A stretch of DNA of 64,000 bases from Mycobacterium sp. SMC-8 (GTDB taxonomy: Bacteria > Actinomycetota > Actinomycetes > Mycobacteriales > Mycobacteriaceae): contig NZ_CP079865.1 of assembly GCF_025263565.1 (NCBI RefSeq), forward strand, positions 496,001 through 560,000, in the 5' to 3' direction. The notes under the pieces were generated by a model. That model ran no database searches. It was not told the origin of the DNA and worked only from the letters and a program-made list of their open reading frames with translations. Position 1 is the stretch's first letter. Every line of letters begins with the position of its first letter. The translations under genes were made by a program, and so were the position numbers. This document shows, in pieces, positions 8,819 through 16,700 of the stretch.

Positions 8819-10818
8819 GTCGCCGGCACCTCGCAGCTGACGGCTTTTGTGCGACTGAGGGCACCGCGGTCGACCCCGTACACCGTCAGCGTCCCGGCTG
8901 CGAACACACCCTTGAGCCATGGCAGGCAGTTGAATCGGTCGAGAGCCGCTTGCGGCACCACCGTGTTGGCGCCGCGTCCCGGCTCATCCTTCACAAACCA
9001 AGTACCGCTCTTCGGGATGGTGGTCGCCATCCTGGAGTCGACCACGAAGAATCCGATCTTGGAATCCCATATCTGCTTGAGCACCTCGGGACGTACCGGG
9101 CCCGGACTCATGTACATCTCCCAGATGGGAAACGTCTTGCTGGGTCGCAAAGCAGACATTCTCCCGATCGAACCGACCAGGGTTGAGACGTACCTGTCAG
9201 CCATTACCGGGGTGTCGGCCGGCACGTGTGTCGCGAACCAATCAGCTACTGCTCGGCCCTCGTTGGACGCCGCTCGGGCGTCATCGCCGACGTTCGCGCT
9301 GCCCGGGAACCGGTGTGACACATTGACACCCAGCGCAGCGCCCCCGAAAACCAGGACTATGTAGACGGCGACCGCAGCGCTGACCCGGAAACGGGGCTGG
9401 GCCAATGTGAGTGCCGCCCGCGACCATCTGGCGGCCAGCACGCCAGGGGTCCGCGGCCCGAAAGACCACGCGAAGCCGCACACGACCGCGATCCCGATGA
9501 AGCTGAACCCCCATGATCGATGTGCGCCCTCGGCGCCTCCCGCAGTCAGCAACATCGGCATGCTCCCGAAGAACATCGCCCCGACCACCGCGAATGCCCA
9601 TGGCGTGGAGCCGATCCGGCGCCGGTTGCGCCATAGAACCGCGAGAGCCCACAGGAACAACCCCAACGTCACGACGGGGAACAGGTAACCACTGATGATC
9701 TCGTACATCGGGTTTTGGGCGTTGGCGAACAGCGACCGCTGACCGCTGGTGGACTTACTGACACCTTCGAGGATCCGTTGCAGCTGTGCGTAACCCTCGC
9801 TCAGCGCAGGCCCGAGGTAGTTGATCAGCCATTCGTATTTGCCGGTCCACCAATACGCAATCGACGCCATCAGACAGCACCAGATCAGCACCAGCGGCCA
9901 GATCCGCTCCCGCCGGGCCTCGAGGGTGCCGGCCGCCACTCGGGGAAACCAGGGCACGAGCCTGGTGCCGATGAGCACCATCAAAATCAGCAGGAGCATG
10001 ATCGTGCTGAGATGGTGCATCATCGGCACCACGGCCACGACCAGCACCGCGCCCGCGATCGCCCTGATGGCCGGTCGTTGCGTGCCGCGGCCGGCGGCGA
10101 CGGTCGCCGCCAGACACCACACGATCAGCGGTGAGGCCAGGCTCTCGTACGAAAAGGCGACGTTGAAGTACATCCAGGAAGGGTTCAGCGAATAGACGAC
10201 CGCGCCGACCGCCGCCCCGTTGGCAGGGACATTCACCATCCGGACGAGCTGGTAGATCCCTAGCAGGGACAGGATGTGCGCCAGGACCACCACGGCCATT
10301 GCGGCGAACCAGAGGGGGACTTCGCCAAGATGGGCGAAGGCGCTGGCAACCTGATGAAGACCGAAGAACTCCTTGGTGATCGGCAACAGTTTGACGGTGT
10401 GGCCGACATCGCCGTTGATGTAGGTCTCCATGGCCTGCCGCAAGTGGATGTACTCGTCGGAGCCCACGGGCTGCGCGAAGTGCAGCACCCTCGGCACCAT
10501 GCTGTACAAGCCCATGCCGATCAGGGCGAGGGCCCGGATCGCGCCGGCGGTGCGGCGTGCGCAGGCCAGCCAGACGAGCGGCATCATGCCGCCCAGGAAG
10601 CCGGCCCAGTACAGGGCGAACATCAGGTTGTCGGGCTGCTCCAAACCCGCGGCATGGTGGTGGGAGAAAACGATCAAGGCTCCGCCGACGGCCGGCATCA
10701 CCACAGCCAGAGCGATACGGAGTCGATGTGCGTTCGATCCTGCCCGATCCGTGCGGCATGTAGGGGCCGACGGCCGGGCCGGTTCAGACTCTGGGACCGT
10801 GTCCAGCGTTGTCGTCAC
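8815..10818 (-). CDS. GT-C-like integral membrane glycosyltransferase
   Basis: This 667-residue protein starts at the GTG at 10818, which overlaps the upstream stop as GTGA. About 12 hydrophobic segments occupy residues 35-500, followed by a soluble C-terminal domain. The first large loop after the opening helices carries VGSDEYIHLRQAMETY; an acidic pair in this place is the signature of GT-C enzymes that use polyprenyl-phosphate sugars. SLNPSWMYFNVAFSYESLAS and MMHHLSTIMLLL resemble the family as well. The C-terminal part (ADTPVMADRYVSTLVGSIGRM) looks like the extracytoplasmic domain of oligosaccharyltransferase-like proteins. I infer sugar transfer or polymerisation on the outer face of the membrane; specificity is unknown. 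Confidence 0.75.
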   Translation of the reverse strand: MTTTLDTVPESEPARPSAPTCRTDRAGSNAHRLRIALAVVMPAVGGALIVFSHHHAAGLEQPDNLMFALYWAGFLGGMMPLVWLACARRTAGAIRALALIGMGLYSMVPRVLHFAQPVGSDEYIHLRQAMETYINGDVGHTVKLLPITKEFFGLHQVASAFAHLGEVPLWFAAMAVVVLAHILSLLGIYQLVRMVNVPANGAAVGAVVYSLNPSWMYFNVAFSYESLASPLIVWCLAATVAAGRGTQRPAIRAIAGAVLVVAVVPMMHHLSTIMLLLILMVLIGTRLVPWFPRVAAGTLEARRERIWPLVLIWCCLMASIAYWWTGKYEWLINYLGPALSEGYAQLQRILEGVSKSTSGQRSLFANAQNPMYEIISGYLFPVVTLGLFLWALAVLWRNRRRIGSTPWAFAVVGAMFFGSMPMLLTAGGAEGAHRSWGFSFIGIAVVCGFAWSFGPRTPGVLAARWSRAALTLAQPRFRVSAAVAVYIVLVFGGAALGVNVSHRFPGSANVGDDARAASNEGRAVADWFATHVPADTPVMADRYVSTLVGSIGRMSALRPSKTFPIWEMYMSPGPVRPEVLKQIWDSKIGFFVVDSRMATTIPKSGTWFVKDEPGRGANTVVPQAALDRFNCLPWLKGVFAAGTLTVYGVDRGALSRTKAVSCEVPAT

Positions 10819-11966
10819 ACCCGACTCGCAATCTGGCTGACTTCCGCAAGTGTCTCGAGTAACTGCTGTGCCACCTCGGCGCATTGCGGCAACGCACACT
10901 CGGAGGCGCGCTGCGTGCGCGAACCGGGGGTCGACAACATTCGAACGATCGCCTCGGCATAGCGCGAGGCCGCCTCGGAATCAGAGTCGGTGTGCGCACA
11001 CAGACGGACGGCAGCGCGCTCTCCCGCACGCTCGGCGACCTCTCGATGGGCAGGAATGTCGCTTGCCACCACCGGCAGCCCTGAGAGCAGTGCTTCGGCG
11101 AGTCCGATCCCGTACGCCTCCTGTTGACTTGCTGTGGCGTACAGGGATGCCGACGCCCACCAATCCCCGAGTGTCTTTTCGTCCACGAATCCGGTGAAAG
11201 TCACTGCCCGGTCTGCGTTGAGCGCAGCGGCGAGGGCTCGCAGCGAGCCGAGGGCGGCACCGTCTCCGACCACCACTAGATGCGCGGGCTCGCCGTGGTC
11301 ACGCAGCTGCGCGATCGCACGAATCAGAAGGTCGGTGCGCTTGTACGTTTCCTGCCGGGCGACGGTCAACACGACGCGTCGATCTGCGCACGGTAGCGGC
11401 AGGCCGAGTCTGGGTTTCGCGACGGCCGGCGGGATGATCACGAGTTTGTCCGCCGATACCCGGCCGGCGAAGTCTCGAAGAACCAGTCTCGCTTCAGCTT
11501 GCGTGTCGACGACTACGCGCCGACTCGCCGCCATGAGCCGACGACCGGCAGGCCGGTAGGCGTAGTGGAGCACATGACGTACACGGGTGTGTCCGACACC
11601 GTGGTAGTGCGGAGTGAGAACCACTGGCGCCGTGGTTCGCTCAGCGCCCAGCCATGCCAGCGGAGTGTGGTAACTGTGCAACCAGACGACGTCGAAGCGC
11701 CCCGGTATGGCTGCGGCGCGCGCCGCCGCAGGCGCAGATACATCGAAAACGTCTCCGAGCGGAAGCGGGTGACGCTCGATGGCGTATCCGTCGAGCAACT
11801 CCCGTCTCGGCAGGGCGGCGCTACGCGGCGCCTGGGTGACGACGGTGACCTCTGCACCTTCTGCTGCCAGCGCGGCGGCCGCAGAAGCCACGTAGGTTTC
11901 GATGCCTCCCCGGAAAGGCGCGAAACGTGGGACGAGAATCCCAACCCGCAACGCGGACTTCGTCAT
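10815..11966 (-). CDS. GT4-family glycosyltransferase, first gene of operon
   Basis: This 383-residue GT-B fold enzyme starts at the ATG at 11966, with AAGGAG eight bases upstream. Residues 5-25 (LRVGILVPRFAPFRGGIETY) are the canonical GT4 start. The donor domain has VLTVARQETYKRTDLLIRAI and the EX7E region QQEAYGIGLAEALLSGLPVV, with Glu residues at the expected spacing. It resembles the PimA/WcaL-type mannosyl or glucosyl transferases, but donor identity cannot be read. It lies 178 bp from the GT2 gene, beyond a terminator, and its stop overlaps the GT-C gene start by four bases. It is therefore likely the promoter-proximal gene of the eight-gene unit. Confidence 0.88.
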   Translation of the reverse strand: MTKSALRVGILVPRFAPFRGGIETYVASAAAALAAEGAEVTVVTQAPRSAALPRRELLDGYAIERHPLPLGDVFDVSAPAAARAAAIPGRFDVVWLHSYHTPLAWLGAERTTAPVVLTPHYHGVGHTRVRHVLHYAYRPAGRRLMAASRRVVVDTQAEARLVLRDFAGRVSADKLVIIPPAVAKPRLGLPLPCADRRVVLTVARQETYKRTDLLIRAIAQLRDHGEPAHLVVVGDGAALGSLRALAAALNADRAVTFTGFVDEKTLGDWWASASLYATASQQEAYGIGLAEALLSGLPVVASDIPAHREVAERAGERAAVRLCAHTDSDSEAASRYAEAIVRMLSTPGSRTQRASECALPQCAEVAQQLLETLAEVSQIASRV

Positions 11967-12112
11967 GCCCCCGCTCCTTGTCGGCCTGGACGTCGGCCTA
12001 TACGTTTCTTCTGCTCGACGCTCGCCCGGCTCTGCAGGAAAGACCCAGCGCTCAGCGTTGGACAAGTAGGTCCACTAGGCATTGATCCACCCCCCGGTCG
12101 AGCTCCTGAGGT

Positions 12113-12142
12113 GACGGGCCCGCTCCCCCAAGCGCGCCCGTC
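12113..12142 (-). terminator. Hairpin terminator after GT2 gene
   Basis: A 12-bp stem with one mismatch pairs 12113-12124 (GACGGGCCCGCT) with 12131-12142 around a six-base loop, two bases past the GT2 stop codon on the minus strand. There is no U-tract, as is common in mycobacteria. It separates the GT2 transcript from the eight-gene operon. Confidence 0.6.
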
Positions 12143-12144
12143 AA

Positions 12145-13023
12145 TCACGCAGTTATCCCGACGCGCTTGCCGGAGCTGACCTGCCTGCGGACTGATTGCA
12201 CGACTCGACCGCTCAGCCCGGACCGGTGCTCTCGCAGTACCGTCCGCAGCACTCTGATGCCATCCCGTACCGAATGAAGGTTTGACTTGCCGGCACGACG
12301 CGGAAGCTCAAGGCTCGGCACCTCAGCAACGCGCAGGCCGGCCTGCATCGCGCGGACCACCATCTCGGCCTCGATCTCGAAGCCGGTCGCAGACAGAGCC
12401 AGCACATCCAGGTAGCGCCGGTGGAAGCCGCAGAAGCCGTAGCACAAGTCCGTCAGGTCAGTGCGATAAAGCGAGTTGAAGACGCCGAGAAGGAAGCGGT
12501 TGCCCATCCGCCGGAAGCTGGTGATGTCCAAAGATCCACCCCCGGAGATGAATCGAGAACCCTTGACGAAGTCGTAGCCGTTGGCCAGGAAATGCAGATA
12601 GTGGGTTATCTCGTCGGGCGTCATGCTGCCGTCCGCATCCATCATCACGATGACGTCGCCCGCGGCAGCCAGGAAGCCGGCCCTCAGCGCATCGCCCTTG
12701 CCGACGCCCTCCTGAGACACCACTTTGATGTCCGGGCGGCAGCGTCGCGCAGTGACCAGGGTGGCGTCTGTGGAGTTCCCGTCGACGAGAATTACTTCGT
12801 CGATGTCGTCGTCGATCTGATCCAGGACCCAGGCGATGTTTCGCGCCTCATTCTTGACTGGAATGACAAGGCTGACAGTTAGGGACGTAGCCGACTCCGG
12901 CACCCTCTCGCGCTTGTGTGCGTTCCCGATGTGGGCAACGTCCTGGACGTGAACGCTGCGATTGGCCGAGTGCGCGACAGGCGCCGCCCCGCTATGCCCG
13001 TTACTTGAAATATGCCCCGCCAT
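12145..13023 (-). CDS. GT2-family glycosyltransferase (DPM1/GtrB-like)
   Basis: This 292-residue protein starts at the ATG at 13023, which has a purine-rich AGGGGGG upstream; an ATG at 13041 is also possible. After about 45 low-complexity residues comes a GT-A fold domain: SLVIPVKNEARNIAWVLDQI, ILVDGNSTDAT and the DXD-type MMDADGS. This matches the polyprenyl-phosphate hexose synthase subgroup of GT2 (dolichyl-phosphate mannose synthase-like). LCYGFCGFHRRYLD and RAGKSNLHSVRDGIRVLRTVL follow, and there are no C-terminal membrane helices. It would make polyprenyl-phosphate sugars, which are donors for GT-C enzymes such as the one encoded at 8815-10818. That partnership is inference. Confidence 0.85.
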   Translation of the reverse strand: MAGHISSNGHSGAAPVAHSANRSVHVQDVAHIGNAHKRERVPESATSLTVSLVIPVKNEARNIAWVLDQIDDDIDEVILVDGNSTDATLVTARRCRPDIKVVSQEGVGKGDALRAGFLAAAGDVIVMMDADGSMTPDEITHYLHFLANGYDFVKGSRFISGGGSLDITSFRRMGNRFLLGVFNSLYRTDLTDLCYGFCGFHRRYLDVLALSATGFEIEAEMVVRAMQAGLRVAEVPSLELPRRAGKSNLHSVRDGIRVLRTVLREHRSGLSGRVVQSVRRQVSSGKRVGITA

Positions 13024-13719
13024 ACCCGCCCCCCTGCGCATTGGCCTGCGATTTCAGTGAAGACCAATGAATTAGCTGTTAACGAAATCGACCGCTTATT
13101 CACCCCGTGACGGACCTGACGCTAGCACCAAGAAATGTGGCCTGCAACACTGCTTATGGCACTTTTTAGCCCAGCAGGCGCCGACTGTTTGCATAGTCAA
13201 TAAGCCGCGCGATCAATATTAGCTGTGTGTTTGCTAGCGATACTTCGAGCCATCGCTGAAGCGATTATGGCAGTCTGCGCCAGGAATGCATTCGTGACCT
13301 GCACGTTCGGAGGCAACCCGCATTGGCCAGGCCCCGGGCAGCCGCGGTTAAGCCGTTTGCTGAATGGCAGCATCTACTTCCGCTCGACGCTCAGGAATCG
13401 GAAATCCCGACCCAACGGAAGTTGGCGAACAGAGTTGCTCTCAGGCGGTCGAACGCTCTTGGCGCATCGAGCGGACTCAGCCTTGCCTCCCGGTCTGCAC
13501 CTTGCCGGGACAGACACGGCGGTAACGGCGCCGGACGATTGCCAGCAGCAAAACACGCGACGCACCGACCCACAGCATCCCCGCGGTCTTCTATCGAGGT
13601 TTCGCGCGACAAGTCGAACACACGCTGTCAGCGGTTGATTGCCGAACAGGGATTCGGCTACGCCATCAAGGCCGCCGATGACCTGATCGCCCTCGCCACG
13701 TGCCTCGAGCTGGCGACGG
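13024..13719. other. Long gene-poor region with AT-rich part
   Basis: These 696 bases between the GT2 gene and the end of the giant surface protein hold no convincing gene. The part from about 13,050 to 13,290 is distinctly more AT-rich than its neighbours (AATTAGCTGTTAACG, AATATTAGC) and probably contains the GT2 promoter. Open frames at 13225-13638 and 13323-13781 on the plus strand give compositionally odd products, and I do not call them. I see no hairpin strong enough to name as the terminator of the surface protein gene. Confidence 0.5.
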
Positions 13720-16700
13720 TCACCACACCGAAACCGTCATTGCCCCCGACGCACTCTTGCCTCCGTTGTCCGTCACAGTGACAGCGATGGTGCGGGTGGT
13801 CCACCCGCCCTGATTCGCCCAGAACGTCACTGCCCACAGCGCCTGCTCGTACTGCTCCACCGTTGCAGTCCCTGACAAGGTCAGGGTCTTGGAACCTGAA
13901 TCCCAGAACGCGGTCACCGGATTGCCGGCGGGCTGCACGTAACCGAGGGTGTCATTCGGCTGGACAAACGCAGTGACCTTCAGGGTGGCCCCCGTCAGGA
14001 TGCCGAGGTCATCGCTGATGTCGAGCGTTACGACTGGGTTCATCGGCGGGTCGTTGCGGTCGTAGGACCTACCACCGGTTATCCACAGTCCCGGGGCGGA
14101 GTTCTCCCGAACTGATGCAGTCGCAATGCCGTTGAGCACGCCAGAACTACTCACCCCTGTGTCGTCCGTCACTGATACAGAGATGCCTCTGACCAACAGG
14201 ACACCGCCTGTGCCGGAGAAAGTGACCGATCGGAGCGCTTCTTCGTATTGAGCCTTGGTCCCCGGCCCGGTCAACGTCAGAGTCTTGCTGGAGCCGTCCC
14301 ACGACGCGGTGATAGGACTTCCGGCCGGCCGGAGATAGCCGAGCGTATCTCCGCTCTGTGCAAGGGTTTCGATAGTCACGCGTGCCGAGGAGAACACCTC
14401 CGAATCGGCATCGGTGATTGTGACCGACGACAGCAACTTGACCGGTTCTGTTCCGATGGTGTGCGTCGGCGAACCGACCGTCACCACCGACGGCGGTAGC
14501 GAGTACCGAACGTTGGCTGTCGCGCCACCGGGTAGCACACTGTCGACGTCGGTGTCGTCCGTGACCGTCACCGAGATACCGCGGACCAGTCCCGCTCCCC
14601 CCGTCGCGGAGAACGTGACGGCCTCCAAGGCCTGCTCATACTGGGCCTTGGTCGCGACTCCTGACAGCGTGAGTGTCCGACTGGCAGCGTTCCATGTTGC
14701 CGTGATCGGGTTTCCGGCGGCCACAACGTAATCCAGACGGTCACCGGACTGACCCAGCGAGACGATCTTGACCTCTGCCTTCGACATGTAGTCGGAATCC
14801 GCATCGGCGATGCTGACAGACGACAACAATTTCACCGGCGCTGTACCGATGGTGTACGTCGGGGCTCCGATGGTCGTCACCGACGGAGGCAATCCCACCA
14901 CATTGACCACTGCAGATGCCGGCACCAAGGACTTGACGCTGGTTTCGTCGATGACGTGGATCTGGATGCCTCGTGACAGGCCGCCCTGATTCGTCGTGAA
15001 TGTGACGGCCTTGATGGCTTCCTCGTACTGGGCCTTGCTTGCCACCCCGGACAGCGTCAACGTCCGGGTTCCGGCATCCCAGGTGCCGATGATCAAACTA
15101 CCGCTTGGGGCAGCGTAATTGAGGACATCGCCAGCCTGGTAGGCGGACGCTATGAGGATCGTGGCGCCGGAGAGGTTGTCCGAGTCGAGATCACTGATGT
15201 CCACTGTGGACACCACCTTCACCGGCGACCCGCCCAACCGGAAGAACGGTGTGCCGAACGCTGTCACGGTCGGCGGTAATCCGATCACCGTCACTGTGGC
15301 CGAACCCGGAACCACACTGCGCACCTGCACGTCGTCGGTGACGTGGATGGAGATCCCACGGGCGATCCCGCCCTCGGTCGTGGAGAACGTGACAGCTTTG
15401 ATCGCGTCCTCGTACTGGGCCTTGCTCGCCACCCCGGATAGCGTGAGTGTGCGAGTCCCCACGTCCCAGGTACCAACGATCGCGCTACCGTTGGGGGCGA
15501 CGAAATTGAGGACATCGCCGCTTCGGTAGGCGGAGGTGATAACGATCGTGGCGCTCGACAGGTTGTCCGAGTCGAGATCACCGATGTCGACCACAGATAC
15601 CACCTTCACCGGCGCACCACCCAGCCGGAATATGGAGGCGCCCAATGTCGTCACGGTCGGAGGTAGACCGATCACCGCCACTGTGGCCGTTCCCGGAACC
15701 AGACTCTCCTTGTCAGTGTCATCGGTCACCGACACCGTGATCGAACGCGACAACCCACCCTCAGTCGCGGCGAACGTCACGGCCTTGATCGCGGCCTCGT
15801 ACTGCTCGATCGTGGCCACACCCGAGAGCGTCAGTGTTCTGGTGGTCTCGTCCCAGGAGGCGGTGATCGGATTGCCCTCAATACCGCTGAAGCTCAGCAC
15901 ATCACCGGACTTGTAACCCAACCCGCCGATGGTCAGCGTCGCCTTGGACAAACTGTCCGAGTCCCCGTCGGTAATGCTGACCGCGGAGACGACCTTCACC
16001 GGGGCGCCACCCAGCTTGAAGATCGGTGTGCCCAGTGTGGTGACCAAAGGTGGCAATCCGATCACGGTCACCATCGCAGCACCGGGAACCAGGCTCTCCT
16101 TGTCGGTGTCATCGACCACCGACACCGTGATCGAACGCGACAGTCCACCCTCGGTCGCGGTGAACGTGACGGCCTTGATCGCAGCTTCGTACTGCTCGAT
16201 CGTGGCCACACCGGACAAGGTGAGTGTTCTGGTGGTCTCGTCCCAGGAGGCGGTGATCGGATTTCCCTCAACACCGCTGAAATTCAGCACATCCCCGGAC
16301 TTGTAACCCAAACCAACAGTCAGCGTCGCCTTTGAGAGATTCTCCGAATCACCGTCCAGGATGCTCACCGAGGACACGACCTTCACCGGGGCGCCACCCA
16401 ACCGGAAGATCGGCAACCCACCCACGGTGATGGCCGGCGGCAACCCGATCACCGTCACCACCGCAGCACCGGGAACCAAACTCTCCTTATCGGTGTCATC
16501 GGTCACCGACACCGTGACGGTTCGAGACAGTCCACCCTCAGTCGCGGCGAACGTCACGGCCTTGATCGCCGCCTCATACTGCTCAATCGTGGCAACACCC
16601 GAGAGCGTCAACGTGCGGGTGGCCGCATCCCAGCTCGCGGTGATCGGATTGCCGTCAATACCACTGAAGCTCAGCACATCCCCGGACTTGTAACCCAAAC

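Noticed and set aside
13225..13781. Plus-strand frames in the gene-poor region as small genes
   Set aside because: Arg/Ser/Pro-rich composition, no Shine-Dalgarno and no recognisable motif; one runs antisense into the surface-protein gene.
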